A DNA stretch of 64,000 bases from Anaerolineales bacterium UBA5797 (GCA_002418205.1 DIDP01000038.1:10916-74915); one strand, 5' to 3'. Numbered from the stretch's first letter, positions 1 to 8,304 are shown. The notes: generated by a model from the sequence alone, not told the origin. Numbers and translations are program-made.

Positions 1-35
1 GTAACGCTTGAAAATGGTTTTCATAATTCCTTTAT

Positions 36-69
36 GGACCCGACGGCTTCAAAAACGTCGGGTCCTTTT
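36..69 (+). terminator. Rho-independent terminator of an upstream gene
   Basis: A perfect 10-bp inverted repeat (GGACCCGACG and its complement, 36-45 and 56-65) with a 10-nt loop is followed by TTTT on the + strand. No + strand gene lies before it in the window, so it probably ends a gene beyond the left edge. It also sits 4 bases past the msrP stop on the opposite strand, but the T tract there is poor. Confidence 0.7.
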
Positions 70-73
70 CGAC

Positions 74-1036
74 CTAATAATATACACTCAAATCCATGCC
101 TGCATAGAGGTCGGCAACCTGTTCGGCGTATCCATTGAACATCAGTGTTGGGCGGCGTCCCAGTTCGCCGACGCGGCGCTCCGTTGCCTGCGACCAGCGT
201 GGATGCGGACGGTCGGGATTCACATTGGAATAAAAGCCGTATTCGTTGGGCGAGACCGAGCTCCACAACGTCTCTGGTTGTTTGTCCGTCAGTTCGATCT
301 TTGTGATGGCTTTGATGGATTTGAACCCATACTTCCACGGCACCACCAGCCGGATCGGCGCACCGTTCGGGTTCGGCATCGGCTGTCCGTACAGACCCGT
401 GGCAAGGATGGCGAGATCGTTCATTGCTTCGTCGATCCGCAGGCCTTCCTGATAGGGCCACGGATAGAACGGACTTTTCTGCCCGGGCATTTCCTCGGGG
501 CGATATACCGCTTCGAAGCGCACATACTTCGCATCCGAGGTCGGCTCCACTTCCTTCAGCAGGCTTGCCAGCGTAAAGCCGGTCCAGGGGATGACCATGC
601 TCCAGGCTTCCACACAGCGCAGGCGGTAGATGCGTTCCTCCTGCGTGAACCTGCTCAACAGGTCTTCGATGCCGTAGGTCTTCGGGTTGTTCACCATGCC
701 ATATACCTCGACGGTCCATGGCTTGGAATTGAAGTCTTTGGAAAGCGGCGCCACACCTTCCTTGTCTGTGGTGAACTCGTAATAGTTGTTGTAGTTCGTG
801 ATGTCCTTGAAGGAATTGGCGGGATCGCCCAATTCGTCCGTGTAGCTGCCGGATGGGACGACGGGCGCTTCACCCTCAGGGACGGCTGTTCCCGTTGCCT
901 GGGGCGCGCACGCCGCCAGCAATGCGGACCCGGTCACGATGCCCGCGGCTTTGAGAAAATCGCGCCGCGAGATATATTGCGAATATGGCGTGATCTCGGA
1001 GGATTTGATTGGAACGGACTTGAATTTATCGGTCAT
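74..1036 (-). CDS. msrP: MsrP-type molybdopterin protein-methionine-sulfoxide reductase, catalytic subunit
   Basis: 320 aa. This is an envelope enzyme of the sulfite-oxidase fold that reduces methionine sulfoxide in exported proteins. The N-terminus carries a twin-arginine signal (SRRDFLK at residues 23-29) and then LAAC with Cys43, so the protein may be exported folded by Tat and lipid-anchored. Cys141 in the RCVEAWSM motif is the expected molybdenum ligand, and the following region (VIPWTGFTLASLL, then RLVVPWKYGFKS near 230) is typical of the YedY/MsrP family. In the classic system electrons come from the haem protein MsrQ, which is not in the window. Instead the upstream gene in the same direction encodes a probable selenocysteine thioredoxin lipoprotein, separated only by a long palindrome. 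The start is supported by AGGAGAACTC just before ATG. Confidence 0.92.
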   Translation of the reverse strand: MTDKFKSVPIKSSEITPYSQYISRRDFLKAAGIVTGSALLAACAPQATGTAVPEGEAPVVPSGSYTDELGDPANSFKDITNYNNYYEFTTDKEGVAPLSKDFNSKPWTVEVYGMVNNPKTYGIEDLLSRFTQEERIYRLRCVEAWSMVIPWTGFTLASLLKEVEPTSDAKYVRFEAVYRPEEMPGQKSPFYPWPYQEGLRIDEAMNDLAILATGLYGQPMPNPNGAPIRLVVPWKYGFKSIKAITKIELTDKQPETLWSSVSPNEYGFYSNVNPDRPHPRWSQATERRVGELGRRPTLMFNGYAEQVADLYAGMDLSVYY

Positions 1037-1047
1037 GAGTTCTCCTG

Positions 1048-1104
1048 TTATCCCCTGTCATTGCGAGGAGGGTCGAAGACCCTCCTCGCAATGACAGGGG
1101 ATAA
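1048..1104. repeat. Perfect 27-bp inverted repeat (CATTGCGAGGAG family)
   Basis: Arms 1048-1074 and 1078-1104 are exact reverse complements around the loop GAA. The element fills almost the entire 70-bp gap between the thioredoxin stop and the msrP start. The core GTCATTGCGAGGAG is shared with the larger repeat at 53291-53381 and with a piece inside pyrD (30595-30622). It looks like a mobile palindromic repeat. In mRNA it would form a very strong hairpin between the two genes, without a U tract. Confidence 0.9.
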
Positions 1105-1106
1105 AA

Positions 1107-1685
1107 TTAATATTCTTCAGCCAGCAACGCCTTGATGTTCTTCTCCGTCTCGGCATATCTTCCCTCGCCGATATGCACATAACGGATGTGTCCCTGCTTG
1201 TCGATCAGATACAGCGTGGGCCAGTAATGGTTTTTATAAGCCCGCCAGGTTTCGCCGTCATTATCCTGCGCCACGGCGTAGGGAACATCCAACCGTACGA
1301 GCGCTTCCTCCAGGTTATCCAGATCCTCCTCGTAGGAGAATTCGGGGTAGTGATTTCCAATGACGACCAGACCATCGTCTGCATATTCATTGTGCCATCC
1401 CCTCAACGAGGGGATCACATTCCTGCAATTAATTCAGCCAAACGTCCACATGTCGATCAGGACGACCTTGCCTTTCAAGTCAGCCAGGCGCAGGGGAGCA
1501 TCCACATTCAGCCAGGTGTCGTTCGTTAGTTCGGGAGCAGGTCCGAGGTCCGGCAGTGAAGCGACCTTCGGCATTGGCTCCTCCGTATGCGGTTGGACCT
1601 CGTTTTGATCCGACACGGGGTTTTGTCGTGCGGAACACCCAAAAAGGATTAAGGCGAGCAATCCAAATGCATAACGTCTCATCAT
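1107..1685 (-). CDS. Selenocysteine-containing thioredoxin-like lipoprotein (in-frame TGA, UxxC active site)
   Basis: 192 residues if the TGA at 1434-1436 is read as selenocysteine. Residues 1-17 form a lipoprotein signal (LILFGC, lipid Cys17). A thioredoxin-fold domain of the TlpA/DipZ C-terminal type begins near residue 60. The sequence before the TGA is KVVLIDMWTFG and the sequence after it is INCRNVIPSLRGWH. Relatives have WT(F/Y)xCINC here, so TGA stands exactly at the first redox cysteine, giving U84-I-N-C87. The frame then runs on for over 100 residues with the family's DNDxxxWRAYKNxYWPTLYLID and GEGxYAETEK motifs to TAA. A stem-loop fitting a bacterial SECIS follows the TGA (1391-1419). 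Read conventionally, the gene would be two broken halves. The neighbour msrP suggests a role in envelope thiol or methionine redox repair. The alternative is a pseudogene or sequencing error. Confidence 0.87.
1391..1419 (-). promoter_or_regulatory. Candidate bacterial SECIS element of the thioredoxin gene
   Basis: On the - strand an 8-bp perfect stem AUCCCCUC/GAGGGGAU encloses the loop GUU. A lower UGUG/CACA stem adds four pairs with a two-base GG bulge on the 3' side. The loop starts 26 nt after the UGA and its first base is G followed by U. Known bacterial SECIS elements have their apical loop about 16-37 nt after UGA and a G in the first two loop positions. The stem lies within codons for the conserved IPSLRGWH segment. 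Confidence 0.8.
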
Positions 1686-1772
1686 CGGTCTCCTTGATGA
1701 CGTTATTCTAGGAAAACTTCCTTACAAAAAGATTACGCGAGGATAAATAGACCCTAAAGATTTCCCGAGCCT

Positions 1773-3020
1773 TCAGGATCTGCTGCGTGGAATATGAAAT
1801 GTGAACTGCGTGCCCCTGCCGATCTCACTTTCCACTTTGATATCGCCCCCATGCGCACGGACGATGCCGCGGGCGATGGCCAGACCCAGACCTGCGCCGG
1901 TGCCGCGACTACGGGACCGCGAAGCGTCGCCGCGATAGAAACGCTCGAAGATATGTTGCAGGTCCTCCGCGCGGATGCCTTCGCCCGTGTCGCTTACGGT
2001 CACTTCCACACCCTGTTCCGTCCGCCGTACCCACAGGCTGACCCTGCCTTTGAACGTGTGCCGCAGTGCGTTGCTGATCAGGTTGTTGAGCACGCGTCCG
2101 ATGGCTTGCGTATCCATGAAGACCGGATCTACATCGGAGTCTACGTTCCCCTCGAGAGTGATCTGTTGTTGCTTGGCGAGTTCGGTGAAGCTTTCGAGCG
2201 TATCCGAAACGAGGTCGCCCAGTGATGCCTCGGCGCGGTTGAGTGGGAAGCCGCCTGCATCGAGTTGCGCCATCTGGAAGAGATCGTCGATCAGGGCGGA
2301 GAGGTTCTGCACCTCGCGCTGCGCCGTGTTGAGATAGCGTTTTATGGTTTCCGGGTCATCCACCACGCCGTCGGTGATCGCTTCGAGGATCGCCCGCATG
2401 GACGTGAGCGGGGTCTGCAGATCGTGGCTGACCCAGGCGATCAGGTCGCGGCGCATGTTGTCGAGGTCGCGTTGTTTTTGGTCGGCGGCTTGCAGCTGCT
2501 CTGCCATTTGGTTGAACGTGCTGGCGAGCGCGCTGACCTCATCCCGCCCGTGGATCGGGACGCGCGTTTTCAAATCGCCCTGCGCGAGTTTTTCTGCCGC
2601 TTCCTTCAAACCGTGGATGCGTTCGGTCACTGTGCTTGAAAGGAAATATCCCATCACCATGGCCATGCCGCCTGCAAACACCAGCAAGATGATCGCAAGC
2701 AAAAGGTCGTGCTGGCTGGCGAACATCATCTGTGCCGAGAACCATACGTTGAAAAACGTCAGCAGGCTGGCGAGCGCGTACCCGCCGAGCAATGTCCAGC
2801 GCAATGTGGGGGAATAATTGATCCAGCCGAAGCGATATGCAATGTAACCGACCAGCGCCGAGACCAATGCCGTGATGCCGAGATATAAAGCCATCAGTCC
2901 CAACTCGCTCATCGGCGGGACCATGATCAGGAAAAAGATGCCAAGCGAGACCGCCACGATCAGTAAAATGCCGATGGCAAAGCGGGCAAGGAGGGGAGAT
3001 TGGGAGAAGGTGGATTTCAT
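1773..3020 (-). CDS. Sensor histidine kinase with HAMP domain
   Basis: 415 aa. The N-terminal ~125 residues contain four hydrophobic segments with short loops, so little is exposed outside and the signal may be membrane-borne. A HAMP segment follows (RIHGLKEAAEKLAQGDLKTRV). The HisKA box is AWVSHDLQTPLTSMRAI with the phosphorylatable His. The HATPase domain has the N box (NLISNALRH), the G1 box (VSDTGEGI) and GAGLGLAIARGIV. It lies 97 bp downstream of the response-regulator gene in the same direction and is its likely partner. The gap contains a short inverted repeat (TCGCCCT...AGGGCG, 3031-3065). No strong Shine-Dalgarno is seen, so translation may depend on the upstream gene. Confidence 0.93.
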   Translation of the reverse strand: MKSTFSQSPLLARFAIGILLIVAVSLGIFFLIMVPPMSELGLMALYLGITALVSALVGYIAYRFGWINYSPTLRWTLLGGYALASLLTFFNVWFSAQMMFASQHDLLLAIILLVFAGGMAMVMGYFLSSTVTERIHGLKEAAEKLAQGDLKTRVPIHGRDEVSALASTFNQMAEQLQAADQKQRDLDNMRRDLIAWVSHDLQTPLTSMRAILEAITDGVVDDPETIKRYLNTAQREVQNLSALIDDLFQMAQLDAGGFPLNRAEASLGDLVSDTLESFTELAKQQQITLEGNVDSDVDPVFMDTQAIGRVLNNLISNALRHTFKGRVSLWVRRTEQGVEVTVSDTGEGIRAEDLQHIFERFYRGDASRSRSRGTGAGLGLAIARGIVRAHGGDIKVESEIGRGTQFTFHIPRSRS

Positions 3021-3117
3021 AAGAGTCTTTTCGCCCTGAGCAGAGTGAAATGCAGACGAAGGGCGCTTCTTCTGCAGGACGAAAAAGCATCGTCCCTCCG
3101 CTCAGCGCGCCAGGTCA

Positions 3118-3810
3118 TCACGGTTCGAATTTATAGCCCACGCCCCACACGGTCAACAACCGCGCAGGTTTGGACGGGTCATCTTCGATCTTCTCGCGCA
3201 ACCGGCGCACATGCACGGTCACGGTGCCGGGGTCGATGTATTGCGCGCCGCCCCAGACGCGCTCGAGCAACTGTTCGCGCGTGAACACCTGTTTCGGATG
3301 ACGCGCCAGCAGGTACAGCATGTCGAATTCCTTGGCGGTCAACTCGACGTCCGATCCGTGCACAACGACGACGCGGCTATTCGGGTCGATGGATAGATTG
3401 TCGAAGGACAGAGTCCGTTCATTCCCGGGTTCAACCTGCTCCCGTCCGAGACGCCGCATCACAGCCCGGACCCTGCTCACCAACTCCTGCGGGCTGAACG
3501 GCTTGACCACATAATCGTCCGCGCCCATTTCGAGCCCGGCGATGCGGTCGATCTCCTCGCGGCGGGCTGTCAGCATGATGATCGGCACATCGGAACGGTC
3601 ACGCAGCCAGCGGGTGAGGGAGAGACCGTCCACCTCGGGGAGCATCAGGTCGAGGATCACGAAGTCCGGCACCTGGCGTTCGAAGATGTTCATCGCCTGT
3701 TTTCCATCCGACGCGATATGCACGGTGAACCCGGCGCGTTTGAGATACAGGCTGACCACTTCCGCGATGCTGGCTTCGTCTTCCACAACAAGGATGTACT
3801 TTGCGCTCAT
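3118..3810 (-). CDS. OmpR/PhoB-family response regulator
   Basis: 230 aa. The receiver domain is at residues 1-115, with the acidic pair in LVVEDEA, the phospho-acceptor Asp in FVILDLMLPEVDGL, the Thr in MLTAR and the Lys in DYVVKPFSP. A winged-helix DNA-binding domain follows a short linker (TAKEFDMLYLLARHPKQVFTR, ending GTVTVHVRRLREKIE and VWGVGYKFEP). ATG at 3810 is preferred over an in-frame ATG 18 bp upstream because GGAG lies five bases before it. It is co-directional with the downstream histidine kinase and is probably phosphorylated by it. The target promoters cannot be read from this window. Confidence 0.95.
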   Translation of the reverse strand: MSAKYILVVEDEASIAEVVSLYLKRAGFTVHIASDGKQAMNIFERQVPDFVILDLMLPEVDGLSLTRWLRDRSDVPIIMLTARREEIDRIAGLEMGADDYVVKPFSPQELVSRVRAVMRRLGREQVEPGNERTLSFDNLSIDPNSRVVVVHGSDVELTAKEFDMLYLLARHPKQVFTREQLLERVWGGAQYIDPGTVTVHVRRLREKIEDDPSKPARLLTVWGVGYKFEP

Positions 3811-3924
3811 GATTCTCCAATCATACACGAACCTTGCGGTGTACAGCGCTTAACAAAAGATTACCCGCCATCAGGCTCAGTTCATACTTTCGTAATGATT
3901 TGGCAGTCCCCGATTCCAGCCAGC

Positions 3925-5547
3925 CTAATTCGATCCTGAGTCATACTCGAGATAGACAAAGACCCGGTTGCGCCCTGCGTGTTTGGCGGCGTAAAGCGCC
4001 TTGTCTGCTGCGCGCAGGAGTTCCTCCTTTGTTTTGCCGTGGGCAGGGTACATGGCAAGCCCCATCGAAACCGTTGTGCTCAGGTTGAACCGCCCGTAGG
4101 GGATGTTGAGATAGCCGATACTCCTGTGCAGTTCATGCGAACGCGTCTTTGCCGTGTGGACGCCTATATTCGGCATGACCAGGACGAATTCCTCGCCTCC
4201 GAATCGGCAGACAAAGTCGCCCTGGCGGCTCTGGCTTGTGACCGTATCTGCCAGGGTGCGCAGGACAAAATCTCCGGCTTCATGTCCATAGGTATCGTTC
4301 GTGTTCTTGAAATGGTCGAGGTCCATCATGAGGATGCATAACGGATAGTGCTCGCGCGCGGCGCGCGCCAGTTCGCGTTCGAGGGTTTCCTCCAGGTAGC
4401 GGCGGTTGAAAAGATTGGTCAACGGGTCGCGTATGGCTTGTTCGCGCAGCTGGCTTTGCAGGAGGCCGATCTCGATCAACTGCGTCTGCATCCTGTCCAT
4501 CGCGTGCCGAAGATCCTTCTCCACCTCCTTGCGGTCGGTGATATCGCGGAAGACGATGAGACGCCCGCTCAGGCGCTGGTCATCGTCATATAACGGAGAC
4601 ACGCGCAGGTCCAGATAGCGAGACGGGTTGTTGGGGAGTCTCAATTCGGTGCGCGCTTCCAATCCATTCAACAGATAGTCCGAGTTGCCGTTCCAGAAAT
4701 CCAGGACATCGGATATGTTCCGCCCCAGAAAGGACGCCGGGTCATCCTCCAGAAACGAACGCATGGCGGGGTTCACGTCAACGACGCGTCCCTGCGCATC
4801 GATGACCATCACGCCGTCGCTCATGTTTTCGATCAGGCGGCTGCGCGCAATGGGGATCAGGTCCATGAGCTGATGGCGGAAAATGGCATACACATAGATG
4901 ATGCCGGAGATGCCGAAGGAAATGGGGGCAAGATCGAAATCCCTTAGAGCCGCGTAATTGGTCTGTGTATAGATGCTGAAGGCGAACGGGACGATGGATC
5001 CCCACAGTACGAGAATATACTGCTTTTTGAAGATCGAATTTGCCTGCCGATAACCGGCAATCAGCAGACAGAACGCCAGCAGGATGAGCGCATAGGAATA
5101 TACTGTGTTGACCCAGAACCAGAAGCCGCGGGTGATCTCCATGATGAGGAGTCCATTCTCATCCACCAATTCGACGGATTGGAACGTTAACTGCGTTGCG
5201 CCCCATACAATCGCCAGCGTGACGACAGGTTCAACGGATAACAGGATGGCATTTCGAAATGTGAACCAATGCTCCCGGTGTGTAATGTGAAGCGTGAACA
5301 CCAGAAAAAGGGTGGGGACAGCCACCATGCCAATGTACATGATCTTCAGCCAGAAGACCTTTTGTTCCAGAGGCAGGATCGTCCACGTAATTGCATAAGC
5401 GCCCCCCCAGATGAACATTGCCACGAGCATCCCGAACAGCGCAGTGGAACCCGGCGCGGTGCGGCGGCGGGCGATCATGGCTGTGATCAGCGTCGTCACC
5501 GCAGATAACGCCAGTACAACCGAATAGGGATGGAATTGAAAATGCAT
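3925..5547 (-). CDS. Diguanylate cyclase with 7TM sensor and PAS domain
   Basis: 540 aa. The N-terminal ~225 residues contain seven hydrophobic helices of the histidine-kinase N-terminal 7TM type. A PAS domain follows (MSDGVMVIDAQGRVVDVNPAM ... IVFRDITDRKEVE), then a short coiled coil and a C-terminal GGDEF domain that makes cyclic di-GMP from GTP. The active loop is RFGGEEF, so catalysis is expected. RQGD five residues before it matches the RxxD product-inhibition site. The substrate region DLDHFKNTNDTYGHEAGD is intact. ATG at 5547 is chosen because AGGTGG lies seven bases upstream; a GTG 12 bases earlier is possible. The STAS gene is upstream in the same direction, 244 bp away. Confidence 0.93.
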   Translation of the reverse strand: MHFQFHPYSVVLALSAVTTLITAMIARRRTAPGSTALFGMLVAMFIWGGAYAITWTILPLEQKVFWLKIMYIGMVAVPTLFLVFTLHITHREHWFTFRNAILLSVEPVVTLAIVWGATQLTFQSVELVDENGLLIMEITRGFWFWVNTVYSYALILLAFCLLIAGYRQANSIFKKQYILVLWGSIVPFAFSIYTQTNYAALRDFDLAPISFGISGIIYVYAIFRHQLMDLIPIARSRLIENMSDGVMVIDAQGRVVDVNPAMRSFLEDDPASFLGRNISDVLDFWNGNSDYLLNGLEARTELRLPNNPSRYLDLRVSPLYDDDQRLSGRLIVFRDITDRKEVEKDLRHAMDRMQTQLIEIGLLQSQLREQAIRDPLTNLFNRRYLEETLERELARAAREHYPLCILMMDLDHFKNTNDTYGHEAGDFVLRTLADTVTSQSRQGDFVCRFGGEEFVLVMPNIGVHTAKTRSHELHRSIGYLNIPYGRFNLSTTVSMGLAMYPAHGKTKEELLRAADKALYAAKHAGRNRVFVYLEYDSGSN

Positions 5548-5742
5548 GCTTGAAACCACCTGTGCCCCGATACAGGATATGCTTATATTTTATATGACAT
5601 TTGCGTCGAATTACTTGCAGGATTCTGGCAGTTTATACGATGTCCCGTTCCAGGTTCGACAACTGTTGTTTTCTGTTTGCCGGTATGTATCCTCCCTGTG
5701 CCATCTGACCCGAACCTCCTGGTAATGACGGATTTTAAAGAT

Positions 5743-5771
5743 ACAGGCTCGCCGTTCAGCGACGAGCCTGT
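5743..5771 (-). terminator. Hairpin downstream of the STAS gene
   Basis: The arms ACAGGCTCG/CGAGCCTGT (5743-5751 and 5763-5771) enclose an 11-nt loop. Read on the - strand the hairpin is followed by ATCTTTAAAA, a weak U tract. It starts 20 bases after the STAS stop and separates that gene from the diguanylate cyclase. The rest of the gap (5548-5740) shows no gene and no riboswitch motif that I could recognise. Confidence 0.5.
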
Positions 5772-5791
5772 GCTGCAATCGTTCAATCTCC

Positions 5792-6169
5792 TCATTCCCT
5801 GCCAAATGTTTCGAGTGCGGCATCCATGCTTTCGTACATGGGGATGTTTTGCAAAAAGCCGGTAATGCCCAGCACGTTATAGATCTGGGGAGGCGCGCTG
5901 CATAACTTGAGATGCGCCACTTTGAACTGCTCTTCCTTCGGCGTATACACCTGATAGACCTTTTGAAGGGCGCGCATGCCGGCGCTGGTCAGCGTGTCGA
6001 GATCCTTCATGTTGATCAGCAGATAGCGTGCGCCTTCATCGTATGCCAGCCGCGCGGTCTCGAGCAATTGGTCCTCGCTTTGCGCATCGAGCCAGCCATC
6101 GAGGTGGAACACGGTAACCGGAACGCTGGCTTGTACTTGTTCGGAAGTGATCTTCAGGTCGCTGTTCAT
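5792..6169 (-). CDS. STAS-domain anti-sigma factor antagonist
   Basis: 125 aa, a single STAS domain. The strand-helix pattern VTVFHLDGWLDAQSEDQL, then YLLINMKDLDTLTSAGMRALQKVY, matches anti-anti-sigma proteins of the SpoIIAA/RsbV type. The Ser in TSAG is at the position phosphorylated by anti-sigma kinases. No RsbW-like kinase or sigma gene is adjacent, so the partner is unknown. The neighbouring diguanylate cyclase and C39 genes point the same way, but gaps of 64 and 244 bp and a hairpin argue against one tight operon. GAGAGGCCAC before the ATG is the likely ribosome-binding site. Confidence 0.88.
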   Translation of the reverse strand: MNSDLKITSEQVQASVPVTVFHLDGWLDAQSEDQLLETARLAYDEGARYLLINMKDLDTLTSAGMRALQKVYQVYTPKEEQFKVAHLKLCSAPPQIYNVLGITGFLQNIPMYESMDAALETFGRE

Positions 6170-6233
6170 GTGGCCTCTCTTTTCAAGTCTCTTTGGTTCC
6201 CAATCTTAACACCATTCCTGTTCAAGCGGAATG

Positions 6234-7427
6234 TCATGACAGTTGGACGTACTGAGCAGACACATAGCCGCGTTTGCCGCCCGGTTCGCGCACATAGATC
6301 CATTTGTTTGCCGCCCCGACCTTTGCCTTGACCTTTTCGATGGGTTCGAGGGCGACCAGGATCGTCCCGGCGCTTAATGTCATCACCAATGCGCCGCCCA
6401 GAGAGGGATATTTCCTCATCCGCAGTCCGCCTGTGCCGACGGAATTGGAGACCTTGAGTTTTGTCTTCACCGGTTCAGGGACGGTCGGTGCGGGTGTGGG
6501 TGGAGTTGGAGCGGGGACGGGCGCCTCATTGACGGGACCTGGGGCTGGCGCCGTTGGTTGAGCGGGCGCGGGCGCTTCGACCTTTTCCAGATACCACGCC
6601 GCGGCGAACCCTTCCTTGCCATCCTGCGTGCGGACGCGCACCCACTGGTTGACCGCGCCCACTTTCGATGGTCCGTCCGCTTCGAGCAGGAGCAATTGAG
6701 TCCCGGCGGGGACGGAGGCGACAACGTTTGCCATGCTCGAGGTATCGATGCTCGAGCGGATGTTGAGTCCCCAGGTCACATCCGCTTTGACGCGGGCGGA
6801 GGGTCCGCCTGGGGTGGTGGTACCAGTTGTCGGCGTGGAAGGAGGCGTGGTGGTTGTCGGTGTGGAGGGAGTCGAGATCGGTCCGCCAGACCCGTAGGCT
6901 TCGTAGAGGATGACGTGCGAGATGGCGCGCTTGAGGGTGTTGCCCTGCGCATAGCGCTTCATCAAATAATCTTCCTTTGTGATATCAGGCTGGTAGGGCC
7001 AGGGATCGAGCATCAGGTAGTCGTCGCCCTTGCGGGCATAGATGACGACCCAGTGCGTCTGGATGCCGGGCGCGGGGGAGGTATCCACCTGCACGATGGC
7101 GGGTTGACCCGCCGCGAGCGCCGCGTCGATCTGTGCCAGCGGCGCGTCACTGGTGGAGCAGGGGATGAAGGCTTTGAGTGTAACGTTAGGGTGGATCTTG
7201 CTGACCGCACTCCAGGCGATGGCGGAACTGACGAAGCCGCCGGCGTTCTTGAGTTTTTCGTTGAGGGTCTTGGGCGTTTCCGGGTAGCCGTGCCCGCTCA
7301 GGAGCATGGCAGTGGAGGTGAGGGCGCAACCGACGTAACCGATGGTATCTCCCGGATCGCCGAAGCCGAGCAGGTCGTTCTTCCATTGCGGGTCTTGCTG
7401 GGACAGGTAAACGAGCTTGAAAGACAC
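6234..7427 (-). CDS. C39-like peptidase with two SH3 domains
   Basis: 397 aa. Residues 1-190 form a papain-like C39-type domain. The candidate nucleophile is the Cys of GCALTSTAML, with His in THWVVIYA and Asp in MLDPWPY. A Pro/Thr/Ser-rich linker follows, then a first bacterial SH3 domain (WGLNIRSSIDTSSMANVVASVPAGTQ), a long Pro/Ala linker, and a second SH3 domain (GGLRMRKYPSLGGALV). Such SH3 domains usually bind cell-wall material. No signal peptide is visible at the start (MSFKLVYLSQQDPQW), so export would need another route. GGAGG lies just before the ATG. The peptide substrate is unknown. Confidence 0.85.
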   Translation of the reverse strand: MSFKLVYLSQQDPQWKNDLLGFGDPGDTIGYVGCALTSTAMLLSGHGYPETPKTLNEKLKNAGGFVSSAIAWSAVSKIHPNVTLKAFIPCSTSDAPLAQIDAALAAGQPAIVQVDTSPAPGIQTHWVVIYARKGDDYLMLDPWPYQPDITKEDYLMKRYAQGNTLKRAISHVILYEAYGSGGPISTPSTPTTTTPPSTPTTGTTTPGGPSARVKADVTWGLNIRSSIDTSSMANVVASVPAGTQLLLLEADGPSKVGAVNQWVRVRTQDGKEGFAAAWYLEKVEAPAPAQPTAPAPGPVNEAPVPAPTPPTPAPTVPEPVKTKLKVSNSVGTGGLRMRKYPSLGGALVMTLSAGTILVALEPIEKVKAKVGAANKWIYVREPGGKRGYVSAQYVQLS

Positions 7428-7482
7428 GGTTGCCTCCTTTGGCAGTTGAAGACAATGATGGTTGATTATAACGCGAGGGATG

Positions 7483-8169
7483 TCATTTGAACCCGTACGG
7501 CAGGTGTTCTACAAACCCCTCGATATCCCCCGGCACGATGAACAATCGCTTCAGCCGCTTCGAGAATCCATTCGGGTCCTTGGGGATGAGCAGCAAGCCG
7601 TCACTGCTATCCCGGGTGCGCGCGAAGAAGTCCCAGCCCTCATCCTTCTTGAAGCGCGTCTGTTCGATGCGGCTGATCTCCCTGAAGGTGAGGAACAGCC
7701 GGTAGTCCAGATGCCCCGGTGCAAAATAAACCGCGATGCCGGTGGCAGTGATGATATAAACCGTCGGAAATCCAAAGAATTGCGAATCCCGGTAGGATAA
7801 CGTGAACCCCACGATGATGATGAAAAACTGCCAGAAGTTCAAGCCGAACTGACCGATGAGCAGATAGGAAACCAGCCCACTCCCCGCTAGCAGGATGGCG
7901 ATATTGCGCACGGCTCTTCCCCACGGGATGGCTGGCGCGTCCACATAAAACTTTCCATCCCCCGGGGCATGTTCGCGGCGCATATGCGAGATCCATGCCG
8001 CGGACTGCCATGCCAATAATAACAATCCCAATAGAATGATCCCAAGGAACACAATGGAAAAGTTCGGGGGCCACGACCACAATACCACGAGTGGAAACCA
8101 CGCATATGGGAATTGTTTGATGAACAGGCGGGGAACGTTCAGGATGAACCGGTCGAGGAAGGGCTTCAT
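7483..8169 (-). CDS. Membrane protein with C-terminal soluble domain, unknown function
   Basis: 228 aa, not recognised. Two hydrophobic helices lie near residues 23-55 and two more near 90-120 (NIAILLAGSGLVSYLLIGQFG, then FWQFFIIIVGFTLSY). The remaining ~100 residues are soluble (VYIITATGIAVYFAPGHLDYRLFLTFREISRIEQTR), a pattern like the PH-type domains of small bacterial membrane proteins. It begins 136 bp from a divergent gene at 8305 and ends 56 bp before the C39 gene start in the same direction. I assign no function. Confidence 0.75.
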   Translation of the reverse strand: MKPFLDRFILNVPRLFIKQFPYAWFPLVVLWSWPPNFSIVFLGIILLGLLLLAWQSAAWISHMRREHAPGDGKFYVDAPAIPWGRAVRNIAILLAGSGLVSYLLIGQFGLNFWQFFIIIVGFTLSYRDSQFFGFPTVYIITATGIAVYFAPGHLDYRLFLTFREISRIEQTRFKKDEGWDFFARTRDSSDGLLLIPKDPNGFSKRLKRLFIVPGDIEGFVEHLPYGFK

Positions 8170-8304
8170 GGGCTGATTATACAGGTAAAAAAATTCCTTG
8201 AGAAAATGTTACTCAATCACCAAGCCAGGATGAATCCGGATGTAAAATATCCATAAATGAAATGTTCAACCGACGGGGGATTTATCGTTCAGGAAAGGAA
8301 CCCA

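Noticed and set aside
8..1135. 375-codon + strand open frame opposite msrP
   Set aside because: It is antisense to msrP, which has clear motifs and a Tat signal. The + strand translation has no recognisable domain. Similar long shadows opposite sdhB (13654-14718), sdhA (14729-15691) and the GAF kinase (47753-49123) were dropped for the same reason.
1434..1436. Reading the TGA in the thioredoxin gene as a simple pseudogene stop or as a genome-wide recoded TGA
   Set aside because: TGA is used as an ordinary stop at several gene ends here (for example 62382-62384 and 63331-63333), which excludes global recoding. The exact Cys position plus the SECIS-like loop, seen twice, argues against random decay.
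3031..3065. Inverted repeat TCGCCCT...AGGGCG between the response regulator and kinase genes
   Set aside because: The paired arms are short and no second copy was recognised in the window, so it is mentioned only with the kinase.
5548..5740. Possible cyclic di-GMP riboswitch upstream of the diguanylate cyclase gene
   Set aside because: CACAGGGAGG and GGCAAAC occur on the - strand, but the GEMM-type core sequence and paired stems could not be matched.
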